Source: Rotaria macrura
Taxonomy: Eukaryota > Rotifera > Eurotatoria > Philodinida > Philodinidae
Direction of reading: 5' to 3'
Length of the DNA: 64,000 nt
Assembly (NCBI GenBank): GCA_900239685.1
Contig: OENT01000496.1
Coordinates: 42,504 to 106,503 of the forward strand
The notes under the pieces were generated by a model. The model was not told the DNA's origin. It saw only the letters and a list, made by a program, of their open reading frames with translations, and did not search any database. The number at the start of each line of letters is the position of its first letter. Position 1 is the stretch's first letter. Of the stretch, positions 1 through 11,883 are shown one piece after another. The position numbers and the translations under genes are program-made.

Positions 1-124
1 AAATCAGTAAAATCGCATCAAGACTTGTTTTAAGAAGAAAACTTTTCGGATAGCATATTGAGATACAAAATACTAAATATACACTGTGGAAAAAATGAGT
101 TTATTCATTTTTAATAAACCAAAC

Positions 125-1285
125 TTATCAATCTGATAGAGGATTTATTCCATGGAACGGCGGCGCAAACTGAAAAAATCTGTCAATACTTTCAAGAAAT
201 CATCTTTATTCTTACCATTACTTCTTCGTATTCATATCCAACGCATTCCATGATACGAAACAAAAACGCCTGTGAAATATTAGAAAAATATCGTCCTATG
301 TACCATTTTGCTTCATTTGATTATTGTTATTCCAATGTCATAGTCAAATCTACAATGCTTGTTTTGACCCATTTCATTTGAATCTTGATGAATGTTGTGC
401 TCAATTTAAATCACATACTGCACTTCGATTTGATGCAAGACCTCTACTTTTTCGTTGGTTGTTCTTTGATCATGAATATCTTGAAATAATTAGAACTTGG
501 TGATAGTGTTATTGACTCCGATATGAGAAAAGCATTTCTAGTATTCAATGGTCATTATTCAGATAGAAAATTATTGTATACATTCAATCGTGTAAGAGAA
601 TCAACAATTGATCATTATCATGAAAAATGATATGTTACATTTCCATCAAACGAACAACCTTGTATACATAAACATCATTTTTTTACTTTTCAATCATTCA
701 ACATTCTTACATTGCAATGTGTTGGTCAACAACTCAATATTTTACCTTCGAAATCTCATAAATGGAACGAAAAATGGATGCATATTCGAACGATTGAACA
801 AATTTATAATCGAAATATGACATTATTTAATACGAAAGTCATCATGAAATGTGGCATTCTACTAGGATATCTCTATCGACCGAAAGATGAAATTATATAT
901 CTCTGGAATTCGAATGTATCTTATAGCTTAGGTGGTCACTGTACAATATTCGATGTTTCATCTCCATATTGTCCTACGATAACGTATATTCTCGTTGTTA
1001 TTTTTTTTTGAATTACCTTGAATAAAGATTATCTTCTCAATAGTAATATATCAATCTAATGTGATCCATCGGCCACCATTTATGATTCACTGTTCTGACG
1101 ACGATGAAATTGAGCAATCAAATGTCGATTCGATTGAAATACTCGATGCACTTTTATTAAATACCACTGCCAAAAATAAACACTATAATCGATTATTTCT
1201 TATACGAGATAAATATCTCATTTCATTTATGATTGATTTCAACGAAAAGAATTCATCAGTTCTACACGAATATACTATTCGTTAA
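125..1285 (+). pseudogene. Degenerate coding debris upstream of the RING pseudogene
   Basis: This stretch carries coding-like fragments in all three + frames, none of them complete. One runs from about 150 to 380 and is closed by TGA; another is at 712-1011; a third, at 1061-1285, reads with an acidic start (CSDDDEIEQSNVDSIEIL) and a normal codon mix. None joins the next through convincing splice sites, and I recognise no domain. Because the next block downstream is a RING finger broken by stop codons on the same strand, the simplest reading is the 5' part of the same decayed gene. It could instead be two unrelated remnants. No function is proposed. Confidence 0.35.
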
Positions 1286-1439
1286 AGTCATTTCTTTTGA
1301 TACTATTTAATACTACAGTAAATGGCTTCATCAACGATTGATAAATATCAATGATCGATATAGATATTGGTATTTATCTGTCTGTTCAGTTAGCATCATA
1401 AAACATAACATATTTTCTTTACGTTCGTTTTAAAGTTTC

Positions 1440-1886
1440 GAACAAGTACAATTTCATCAAGAACAATGAATTCTACAAGCTCAACAAGCTGAGTATCAAT
1501 ATCAACTCGAAGCTCTCACAATCGAAGAAGTTGAATATCAATATCGTGACTATGGATGGAATTTTGAACGAATATGGAATCGTATAGTATCAACATCATC
1601 ACAATTCATCGCAAGATTTCGCTAAGAAAATCGTCACTTTATTGATATCGATCAACTAAATAGAGAATGTAGCTTATGCTATGAAGATTTTCGTCTCGGT
1701 CAGCATTTCTCCATATGGTCTTATCCAGCTAAGCATACTTTTCATTTTAATTGTATTTGATATTCATTGCGAGCACGAAATACTTGCTCATTATGTTGAC
1801 ATGCCGTCGAACCAGCTTATCAGTCTGGTAGAGAAGCCATAGTTCGAATCATGGCAACAAGGATGTTCCCTCGTTTCATCACGTGA
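1440..1886 (+). pseudogene. RING-H2 finger protein pseudogene
   Basis: One frame from 1440 to the TGA at 1884-1886 reads a Gln/Glu-rich helical segment followed by a C3H2C3-type RING: CSLC (1668-1679), HTFHFNC about 17 residues later, then CSLC near the end. RING-H2 proteins are usually E3 ubiquitin ligases. The frame is broken by four stops: TGA after the first EQ, TAA after IARFR, TGA just after the HFNCI segment where the family normally has Trp, and TGA after the last CSLC where Arg is usual. Three of the four are TGA, and the last two sit where TGG (Trp) and CGA (Arg) would be expected, as in C-to-T or G-to-A decay. The cysteines and histidines survive, so the loss looks fairly recent. 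A nonstandard code is unlikely because the other genes in the window use TGA and TAA normally as terminators. Confidence 0.6.
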
Positions 1887-3994
1887 TCTTTCATTATAAA
1901 ACTCACAAATATTACCAATCATCATCTACAAATGAACAAGTTTTACAAATTTTTTTATCCCACTCCATTCATTTTTTTTTGTACGTGATCAGTATTCGTC
2001 GTTCCTTGAATTCTCACATCTACATTTATTATTTTGAGAATGTGATAGAACACGAAGAACTTTGTCAAAAAAAATTTCTGATTAGATTAATGCAAATTTT
2101 TGAAATAAAATATTTCAATCTTGATCTTGTTTTCCGATTCCATATGAAAATTTCTTAAGTTAGTATATTGCATGTTCTATCAAGCGTATGTATATATAGT
2201 GATGCATCGATGTTAGACACATATTAGAAAGCACGCTGCAGTGAAGAGAGTTCGCATTTTTCAACAGTATTTCTAAAATTACATAAAAAGCAAATCAGTT
2301 CTTCTCTTATTCTTCTTGGAATGATCCTAAATTTCTCTTTTGTGATTGTCTGATTTAATTGGGCAATGTGAAACAATAAAACTTTGCTATTCGATGTTAA
2401 GTAGAAGAGTATCTATTATTGATTGCTGAACGGAAAATGTTATTTCTTTCAATTTTCCCTTTTTGATTTGACAAAAGTAACTTAAAACATTGGAAAACGT
2501 GAAAATAACTTTCCCAACTATTTACTTCACAAGCTAATCAATAACTCAATGGACACTAATTAGACAGGCTATATGTAAAGTCGTTGACACTCAACCGATA
2601 ATCAATATCGATGACAAATCATTTGAATAAGTTTCATATTTTGCTAGTTATGTTTTCATATGTTAATCTCATGTAATATATCGTTGGAGAGAATAATACT
2701 TCTGCTACTGTGAAAAACAATAGGAAACATAAAAATTGTGTTTGCAATTTATTCCATTTTTAACGGACTACTTTAAGATGTCTGACTGGTAAGTATTGGG
2801 ATTCGTGATTTCTGGATCACCTTGTTTTTTGTTAAGATTTTTGTAAAGGATCAAAAGAATTTTCATTATCAAGACAGTGATTTCTCAACAGTAAATTTTA
2901 TGATTTCGGTTAATTTGTCCGAAAAACGAACTGTTATCCATTCACAGAAGGTGCAGGAAAAATAAATCGAGAGTTTTACCATTTTCTATCTGTTCGGGTG
3001 TATTTCGATCATCTCGAAATGAAGAGAACATTAGAATTGACATATTTACAAACTAGTTGATTTTGACTTCCCCAGTCGATCAAAACAGATACCGTTTACG
3101 GACAGTAAAAGGAGGAAAAATGGACTCTTGACTACAGTTTATGGAGTACATACCGACTGTTTTCGGTCCGTATTACTACGTATGAGTGGACGTAGTTGTA
3201 CGGCCCGTATTCTATCCGTCTCGTATATGGTCCGCATATGACAGGTTTCCGATATATTACAGATAGAATACGGTCAACCATATTGCACCGTATTGTTGCA
3301 GTATACTTTCGTAAAAACACCGTGTTTTATCTGATTTACAGTTACGTCTTTTATTTTCTCTCTCAACCTATTGTTTTTACTGTAGCATTCTGTTTATTTG
3401 GGTCTAACACTATCAGTCTCTCTTTATATTTACTAATTTATTTTCGTATTCCTGTTGCTCGGATTAAATCAGGATATATCACTTGATTTTTTTCTAATCT
3501 TTTACTTCGACGTGCAGCATTCAGTTTATCATATCTTTCTCTTCTTTTTTCATGACCGTATTCAGTCTTAAATATCAAATCAAGCCTATCCATTTATATT
3601 CGTCTAAGAGATTTAATAAAAGGAAGTAGCAAATTAAAATAAGAACAAACACAGCATGAAAAAGATAATATACGAGAGAACCAAACAGAAACAAGAACGG
3701 ATTCTATCTACAACTGAAAAGTTTAAAAATTTTTTAAGCATTCAGTGAAGTGGTTTCTGAAAAAAATGAGTGCATGAACAGATTTTAGTTTTCAGCTGTT
3801 TATATGTGGCTATTTATACAAGCCTGTCTAGACATATTCGTGCCAATGAATGAACGAAACTATAATCAAAAATTCAATTTAGGTTAGAAAGTTATATATC
3901 ATGTTGAATCACTTTTAAACGCTTTGTAACAAGAAAAAAAGAATGACACATTCGGCAATAGACATCACCCATCATAAAAAGAAGGCATCATACC
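1887..3994. other. Intergenic, no gene recognised
   Basis: AT-rich DNA between the RING pseudogene and the ABC transporter. The only structured part is 3150-3310, where CCGTAT and its complement ATACGG, and GTATAC-like words, recur at irregular spacing and raise the local G+C. Open frames there on both strands (about 62-96 codons) are side effects of that word bias. No splice-linked exons or RNA genes were seen. Confidence 0.5.
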
Positions 3995-6900
3995 ATGATG
4001 TTGCACTCTTCCGAGCCACAGATAACAGCAGAAGAACTTATGATATCAAGGGACAGAACGAGCAAGGTACACTCATTTTACTTTAAAACAATATCAGAAA
4101 TGGAGCGGCAGTCGAGTCGTTTCGACTGGGCTCACTCGTCTGGTTTTCGTTGTTTTCATGTATTGTTTTGGTGGTGGCTCAATCCAATTCTTTCATTGGG
4201 CTATAAACGTGAACTTATCGATGCCGATCTTGATGACTTGTCTTTACATGATAGATGCTCTGTATTATTAAACCAATTCAGCGTCTATTGTGATCATAAT
4301 GTGTGGTCAACGAAGACAACAACATGGGGTTTAATTTTGCGAGCATTTCGTAAACAATGCATCTTTGTTATCTTTCTGCTTTTGCCATACATGGCGGTTC
4401 GTGTCGCACAACCACTTCTTCTTCGTCAGATAGTGTTATTCATTAGTGAACAATCACATGCCCCAACACCAGCAACATCTTTTCAATATTACGCTGGCTA
4501 TCTGTATGCAATCGGTCTATTCTGTTGTTCAGCAGCACAAGCTTTTCTTCATCAGCAAGCTTATTTTCGAACGACTCGTATGGGAATGCGTGTACGTAAC
4601 GCACTTTCAGCTACCATTTACAAGCGTTTATTGTCAGTGAATAGTTCATCACTTCAGCAGGCTACAACATCTGGACAAATTATTAATCTAGTAGCCAATG
4701 ATGCAAGCAAATTCGAAGAATTCTGTCAGTACATGCACTATCTATGGGAAGCTCCCCTTCAAGCTATCGTCGCATTCGGTCTAATCTGGTGGTCCATTGG
4801 TTTGTTGCCTACATTGTTCGGTTACGGTGTCCTTCTCATACTCATTCCTCTGCAGTTAGCTTTCGGTCGACAATTTAGTCAATATCGTAAGACAACGATT
4901 GCATGTGCTGATAAACGTGTTCAAGCAGTGAACGAACTTGTCAATGGATATCAAATAGTGAAAATGTACAACTGGGAAAAGCCCATGGAGCAACGAGTAA
5001 ATGATTTGCGTCGTAGTGAACTTGCTAGTATTCTTCGAGCCAGCCGTTTGCGTGCACTAAATATGGGCTTGTATTTTTCTTCGTTAGCACTTATTTCGCT
5101 AGCGACGTTCGGTGGTCTTTGGCTTATGGGTCACCCATTGAATGCAGTTGAGATTTTTACGGCTCTTACATTTTTTGGCATGATTCGAGTACCAGTTACA
5201 AATTATTTGCCAGTTGCCATCGAACGATTTGCTGAAATGTTAGCTGCTTCCAAACGTATCGATGCATTTATGCGATTGACAACGTTACAACAATCAATAG
5301 TGCCCGAAACTCCAATGGGAACTACATCAATTTCAATGCGCGGCGCCACATTCTCGTGGGGAGATTCAAATTGTCTGTTCGATCTTACATTGAACATAGA
5401 AATTGGGGCATTGGTTGGAATTGTTGGATCTGTCGGAGCTGGAAAATCATCATTTCTATCCGCTGTTCTAAGAGAAATGACTCTGCGAAGTGGCGAAATC
5501 AATGTATATGGTACATTGGCCTATGCTGCTCAGTCTCCTTGGATTTTTGCTGATACCATACGAGCAAATATTCTTCTCAATAAACCATTTGACGAGCAAC
5601 GCTATATCAAGGTATTACAAGCATGTTGTCTCGATGTAGATCTAAACACATTTGGTGAAGCTGGAGATTTAACCATCGTTGGCGAGAAAGGAGTTAATAT
5701 TAGTGGAGGACAAAAGGCACGTATTGCACTGGCACGAGCACTCTATACCGATGCAGATATCTATTTACTTGATGATCCACTTGCTGCAGTTGACCAAGTT
5801 GTTGCTCGACAAATATTCGATCAGTGCATTGGACCTCACGGGTTTTTGAAGGACAAAACACGACTGTTGGTCACTCATCAAAGCCACTTTTTGACTGAAT
5901 CAGAAAATCAAATGATATCGCTAGAAAATGGTCGTTGTGTTCCACATACATATTGTGAGTCTACGGTTGGCAAAGATACAATACAAGGTACTAGCGACAC
6001 AGAGAAGCCTTTACCACTACTATTTGATCCGACAAAGACAACTGTCGATAGTAAGTCAATCGTAGTCAATGAAACATCAGCAATGGGAGCCGTCACTACC
6101 TCCGTTTGGTATCGTCTATTTACTTCATCACCGTTCGGCTACTTTGGATTTTTTCTACTCGTTTTGTTCATGCTAGCTGGAGAAGTTATCTTTGATGTCT
6201 CCAATCGATGGCTCGGTGCTTGGTCAGCAAAATCGCATGATCAACAAAAATCCTCTTTCGAAGCCGCTATCTACCTTGCTTTAACACTAGGCACACTTGT
6301 TCTTGCGTTAGTACGTGCTCAATATTATTTCTATCTGATATTGTGCGGTTCAAATCAGTTCCACAATAAAATGCTTACAGGTATGTTGCATACATCGCTT
6401 CGTTTTTTTGAAAGTAATCCGAGTGGACGAATATTGAATCGAGCAAGTAAAGACCAACAAGTCATCGATGAACTGCTACCGATGACATTGTTCGATGCTT
6501 TACAATGCTTATTAATGACATTGGGCTCAATTGTGGTCATCGGCATTGTCAATCCATGGGTATTATTCATCCTGGTTCCTCTGTTGCCTGCTTTTTGGTG
6601 GTTACGTCGTTTTTATTTGCGTTCAAGTCGACAAATCAAACGGCTCGAGAGTGTCACACGTAGTTCTGTCTATGCTTTATTTTCCTCGTCGCTGAACGGC
6701 GGCTTATCGACCATACGTGCATTCAATGTTCAAGATAGTTTTCTTCAATCGTTTATCGATCGAGTAGATACGAATTCACGATCTTTCTTCATTCTAATTG
6801 CCGCCGTACGTTGGTTCGGATTGCGACTCGATCTCATGACATCATTAATCTCTTTGGTATCAGCCATTCTAACAGTAGCATTACGTGATCGTATTGATGC

Positions 6901-7922
6901 ACCTTCTGCAGCACTTAGCTTGATGTATTGCATCAATTTAACAATGCTCTTCCAATGGGCTGTCCGACAGTCAGCTGAAGCCGAGAACTATATGACGAGT
7001 GCTGAGCGCATCTATGAATATGGTCAACTTGTGCCAGAAGAAAATGAAAAAGACAATGCTCTTTTGATACAACCACCTGATGATTGGCCTAGTCGAGGAA
7101 CAATTCAGTTCAAGCAATATTCAATGCGCTATAGACTAGAACTCGAGCCAATCCTCCACAACATCGATCTAAGAATTGAATCACTGGAAAAAGTTGGAAT
7201 TATTGGACGCACAGGTATTGCCGATTATTTTTCATCTACATTCTTAAACTATAGAATGTTGTTTTCTGAATAAAGGTGCCGGAAAATCGTCTCTGTTTCA
7301 AGCTATATTTCGACTCATTGATCGACAAGCCACAGCCGGACAAATTTTAATCGATGATATCGATATTACTTCTGTGTCCCTGCATCACCTTCGTTCACGA
7401 TTGAGTGTCATTCCTCAAACGCCTGTGCTATTCGCTGGTACACTTCGTTACAATCTCGATCCATTCGAACAATTTACAGATGAGCAATGTCTGTTGGCAC
7501 TCGAATCTGTGCAACTCAAACATTTAGTGTCTGAAAATCGAATCGGTCTTCATTTATTGGTGGCTGAGTCGGGTAGCAATTTCAGTGTCGGTCAATGCCA
7601 GCTGATTTGTGTGGCACGAGCGATCTTAAAACAAAGTAAAATCTTAATGATCGACGAGGCAACAGCTAATACAGATCAAACAACGGACACTTGTATTCAA
7701 GCCGCTATTAAAGATAAATTTCGTGATCGTACTATTTTGACAATAGCTCATCGATTGAATACGGTAGCTATCAGTGATCGAATTCTCGTGATGCAGCAAG
7801 GCAAAATAACTGACTTCGATGTTCCCGGCACTATTTTGCCAAAGTACGGCCTCCTACGTCAAATAGACAATAATCCAGATAGTCTCAATCAAGTAACATC
7901 TAATGATTTAGCTCCTATTTGA
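3995..7922 (+). CDS. ABCC-family (MRP4-like) ABC transporter
   Basis: Two exons, 3995-7214 and 7276-7922, with a 61-nt GT-AG intron that splits the Gly codon inside the second Walker A. The joined product is 1,288 residues, the length of a short ABCC transporter without a TMD0. Order: N-terminal LNPI..GYKREL segment typical of MRP4, TMD1, NBD1 (Walker A GSVGAGKSS near residue 477, signature ISGGQKARIALARAL near 568, Walker B YLLDDPLAAVD, switch VTHQ), TMD2 (from about 700), NBD2 (Walker A GRTGAGKSS near 1071, signature FSVGQ near 1176, Walker B ILMIDEATANTD, switch AHR). Both sites look catalytically complete. Such pumps export organic anions, conjugates or cyclic nucleotides across the plasma membrane; the substrate cannot be read from sequence. 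An unusual Cys follows FSVGQ where Arg is usual. The ATG at 3995 opens the longest frame and is followed at once by another ATG. Confidence 0.93.
7215..7275 (+). other. 61-nt intron of the ABC transporter
   Basis: Starts with GTATTGCC and ends with AATAAAG. Removal restores GRTGAGKSS without a frame change. Read through, it puts a stop at 7271-7273. It sets the size standard for short introns in this genome. Confidence 0.9.
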
Positions 7923-9195
7923 ACGAGACTCATTCAGGCATGATATTTAATATATCCTTCTCATCATATAAACGATAGTTGATTTTTTTCTTTCATTTTG
8001 CGATCAATATTCAATAGATTACGCAGCGTTGTATTTCTATCCACTTTTTTTTACAAGAGACATTCTTATCTTCAACCAATCCCTGCTCACCGTATCCTGA
8101 TTGTTACACAAATCACGGTGATTTCTAAATCTGTCAGATAGAAAAGAATATCTTTTGTAATACATCACTCGGCAGAATTAATTTATTCTCTTTGTTGAAA
8201 GAAAAGGTCTTTAAAATCTTATTTTTCTGCAGATCAGTTATATTTTAGATGATTTGATTATTCGTACGGAAAGCAACCCAGCTCTTGACGTTGTATCCAA
8301 TGTATAGAGGTTCTTAAACTTCTAATTTCAGCCGTCATTTCTCTTCTTGATACCAACTTCTTTTGACTTAATCGTCATTTTACCTTTGAGATGTTATCTT
8401 TTGCTCAAACTGTACTTGCACGACAAGAAAGTTTTGATAAATTGATAGGCCCAGTGCTATTGATGATTTTCGCCTACACGTTAATTATTCGTTTTGAGAC
8501 CACTCCAGCTAAACTACGATAAAGTTTTTCTTGATGGATCATTCCGTTTGTCATATTTATTCTTTGCCAACTTTTCGATATCTTTAGTTTTCATCGTTCT
8601 TCAAATACATGTAAACTAACTTTACGTTCCGACTAAATATGCTTTGCACGGAATCTCAACATTCTTCTTTTCGTGATAACAAGATATCTTTTATTGATAA
8701 AATAGGACAGTGGATAACAGATTAATGCCGAACCTACATTCTCCGTTATGGATTATTAAAAAACTTGCTTAACTATCATGAACATTTTTAGTAAAAAAAT
8801 ATTGTTTTCTCAGCGGTGATTTCTTAACCAACTACAAGATGTCATCTAAATCAGAAGAATTGTGTGTACATCGATTATTAATCTAATTTAATCTAATAGT
8901 CATTTTCTGTCTGCGATAGAAGATTTGTAAGGTTTCTTTCATGAAGAAAAAGTTCATAAATACTCTTGAAAAGTATTACCTCTAATTGCGATGTGTAATT
9001 TTACGTATTTTATTATGTGAGTCTTCAGGGTCTATTAGTTGCAACGACAGTGGTTATAGTGCATTCTTTTCACCAACGGCATTCTGGCACCATACCTACA
9101 TCCTCAAATTATCTAATTTTTCACAAGACAAAAAGCCCTAGTTCACATAGTCATATGCAGATGTTGACTCTTATGTAGATAAGATGATCAAAAGT
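7923..9195. other. Intergenic, nothing recognised
   Basis: AT-rich DNA between the 3' end of the ABC transporter and the 3' end of the convergent secreted-protein gene. I saw no coding-like run, RNA gene or repeat in it. Confidence 0.5.
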
Positions 9196-9849
9196 TTATT
9201 TAAGTTTTAAATGTTGTTGACATTTATCATTTTTCCATAAGTTACTATCACAAAAAGTTCCATGCAAATCAATAGCTTCATTCATTATTTTAACATACGC
9301 TTGTGTTTCTTTATAATTTTTATTACTACTCAATTTCCCATACCATTCATTATTTTGATCATTGATTCTGATCGATCGTGGTTTATCATATTCATCTAAT
9401 TTTATCTCTACTATTTTATCATCAACAAATCTTTTCCACAGATCATTCGAATATACGGGTGTATAAGGTTTAATATTACTGACACTAATAGTCACATGAG
9501 GATATTGATTCATTGAAGAATGACTATCATTACCAGAGGCACTATGAACTAAGATTGCTTGTGCATGTTCATCTTCAGCATAGGCTAAAATAGTTAATGT
9601 TTGCACGTGCCCATAATGTGATTTATATTTTTGCAAAATGTCGGATTTCGGATTAAATTCAATGGTACTATGTTCACAATAAATATGACGAGTGTTACCA
9701 TAAAATGGAGACGATGGTTCATGCGAACGAAAAAATTTATCTTTTAATAAATCCTTCACGTCTTCAGTTAAAAACACGGCCATGAAAGAACTACTAAAGC
9801 AATAAATCACAGGAAAACATAATAACAATTCGAATATGATCAAACTCAT
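9196..9849 (-). CDS. Secreted 2H-phosphoesterase-like protein
   Basis: A single-exon 217-residue protein. The first ~22 residues (MSLIIFELLLCFPVIYCFSS) form a signal peptide, so it should be secreted or lumenal. Two HxT motifs, HSTIEF near residue 60 and HVTISV near residue 120, are spaced as in the 2H phosphoesterase superfamily, whose paired HxT/HxS motifs form the active site of cyclic phosphodiesterases and of the phosphodiesterase part of some RNA-repair enzymes. Between them lies the hydrophobic strand HVQTLTILAYAEDEHAQAILV, followed by a KPYTPVYSNDLW segment. If active it would open 2',3'-cyclic phosphates or similar bonds, but a secreted location is unusual for RNA repair. Family placement rests on motifs only. 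The ATG at 9849 is chosen because it starts the signal peptide. Confidence 0.6.
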   Translation of the reverse strand: MSLIIFELLLCFPVIYCFSSSFMAVFLTEDVKDLLKDKFFRSHEPSSPFYGNTRHIYCEHSTIEFNPKSDILQKYKSHYGHVQTLTILAYAEDEHAQAILVHSASGNDSHSSMNQYPHVTISVSNIKPYTPVYSNDLWKRFVDDKIVEIKLDEYDKPRSIRINDQNNEWYGKLSSNKNYKETQAYVKIMNEAIDLHGTFCDSNLWKNDKCQQHLKLK

Positions 9850-10116
9850 CGTGCTGAAATAATACTGAAAGATACAATGAAACGGGTGCTTTCAATACTT
9901 GTTCTTCTTAGATTTTACAAATGACAATTTTATGAAAAGACTGCAAATGCTTTTAATTTCAGATTCTTTCTTTTCTTAAGTATAACGACAAAAAGAAACA
10001 AGTACACACATCACACTGTTCTACATTTATTTTTCCACAATGAGAAAATCTTCAGCTGACCTATTCAAATAGTTATCTGTATTAATGCACATTTACAACG
10101 AACGATAAAAACATAT

Positions 10117-10470
10117 TTGTATTCACAGATACGCAGAAAAATAATTTCAACTAGCGAATTTCGTAACAAATTCATACATGGAATAAAAGACATCGGATCG
10201 AATCATTACTTAATTATAGAAATGCATTCCACCATACAAATCAGCAAGGAACATAAGGAAATAAATTTTGATGATTTATTTTCTTCTGTTCTTTGTTCAT
10301 CATTGAACATTCGCCCTAAACGAACATGTTCAATCTCTATTGGTCTTCTATTCGACTTTGTGAGAAACAAAAAATGCACTATCGATCAACCTGATTTTCC
10401 ATCACGTCACTCATTACAGAAAGTAAAAATGATGGGATTGGTGCGACGAGCTCCCCAAATTCTTGACTAA
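10117..10470 (+). CDS. Hypothetical exon-like open frame
   Basis: An open frame of about 117 codons with a coding-like composition and a TAA end. It has no ATG near its start (it opens at TTG), and directly before it stands TTTGTATTCACAG, a good 3' splice site, so if real it is a terminal exon. I found no upstream exon on the + strand. The translation shows a basic, Cys-containing C-terminal half (RPKRTCSISIGLLFDFV) and no domain I recognise. It is divergent from the secreted-protein gene 270 bp away. A chance frame is the main alternative. Confidence 0.25.
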   Translation: MYSQIRRKIISTSEFRNKFIHGIKDIGSNHYLIIEMHSTIQISKEHKEINFDDLFSSVLCSSLNIRPKRTCSISIGLLFDFVRNKKCTIDQPDFPSRHSLQKVKMMGLVRRAPQILD

Positions 10471-11169
10471 AAAATAATATCGGAAAGCCGACATGATTGC
10501 TCTACTAAACACAAAGGTGAATGTGACCTATGACTACGACTGTTGATTGCAAACGAACAAAACATCCATACTAGAATTTCTGAATTTGTGTGTTGGTATG
10601 AGTGTAGACAGGTGATCGTTCTCTAGTCCATAGCATTCAAACACATTTCGATATCAATTGATTAGTTCAATCTACTGAATAAGCGAATTCAGTATAATGA
10701 AAACGAGGTCTCGAAGTCTTTGAGGATTCTAAATTTCAGGAATACTGAAAAGAACTTATTCTTGTTAAATTCTTGTTACCGAAACACTCGACTCTGTATT
10801 CAAATCTCTGCAGTCGATTCTCGACTCGAGAAAAAATGTTGAAATTAAATTCACATGATATATTATTGAAGACATCTATCATGACATCGTGAAAATTCAC
10901 GCAACATGTTGTTACTTCGTTCATGATAACAAAACAACTACTATTGATCAATTGTTCTACTGTTAATTTATCATTTTTTCAAAAGAATCTTATGAAGATC
11001 GTATCCGTTTCTAGAATAAGCATACTCCTCGTGTTTTTTCTTGTAAATACTGCACACTACACCAGTCGAATTCTATGCTACACAAAGGAAAACAATAAAA
11101 TTTTGTTAACAAATAACAAACGTACGTAGTCTCATGATGAAATGTACGGATAAAAAATTATTTTCCCAC

Positions 11170-11175
11170 AAAAAA
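11170..11175 (-). terminator. Pol III terminator of tRNA-Val
   Basis: A run of six T on the - strand, four bases past the 3' end of the tRNA. This is the standard RNA polymerase III stop. Confidence 0.75.
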
Positions 11176-11179
11176 GAGA

Positions 11180-11251
11180 GGTTCGAGCGAGGTTTGAACT
11201 CGCGACCTTCTGCGTGTAAAGCAGACGTGATAACCGCTACACCATCGAACC
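11180..11251 (-). tRNA. tRNA-Val (anticodon TAC)
   Basis: A 72-nt cloverleaf on the - strand. The acceptor pairs GGTTCGA with TCGAACC. The D arm contains the internal promoter box TGGTGTAGCGGTTATCA. The anticodon stem TCTGC/GCAGA encloses loop TTTACAC with anticodon TAC, reading GUA valine codons. The T arm is GCGAG-TTCAAAC-CTCGC. There is no intron and no encoded CCA, as expected for a nuclear eukaryotic tRNA. It matches the usual metazoan tRNA-Val body. It lies alone between unrelated genes. Confidence 0.95.
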
Positions 11252-11883
11252 GATGGTAAACTTGGTAAGAGGCATATACGACATCATAATCAAAATTTGA
11301 TTACAAGATAGTATTTTCTTGTATTAAGGAGAGTATTCTCTAGCAGATTAACTTCTAGAAATCTCATATAAAAAACAAGCTTGCTAGTGTGCAGAATATC
11401 TTGAAAGAAAGAAGTTTTTGGAAACCAGGACCTCATCGATCTGATGTAAGTGAGTAGTATATAAGCATGGGACCTGAATCTTGTTTTCACTCATGGATAT
11501 CTATTCTTGGTATTTCAAGAGAATACCATCTTTATTTGGTTGTGATATTTTATTCTTCATGTAGCCTTATCATGAGCATCATTTCTTTTTATGATGTGTT
11601 CATCAATGACATGCCAATCAAATTTTACATAGAAAATGGGATAGAAGTCGCACGCAAACAGTAGTAGTAAAAAGACAAAATAAATATGAAGTTCAACTAG
11701 CTAGTTCGTAACAATCAATCAGTACGAAATGGTCTGAATTTTTAAGTGACTCATTTTACTAACTAAAAGTTTTCTGCCAAGTTTTTATTTAGTATTGAAT
11801 AACAATAATCATGAGATAAGTATGAATACGAGTACATTTTGGTTTATATGTATAATAATGCCATTTTTCTATGAACATGGCTC
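11252..11883. other. Intergenic, nothing recognised
   Basis: AT-rich sequence between the tRNA and the 3' end of the C2-domain gene. Short open frames on both strands have no ATG-led coding character. Confidence 0.4.

Noticed and set aside
5203..6936. Several - strand frames under the ABC transporter
   Set aside because: Shadows of the strongly supported + strand transporter.
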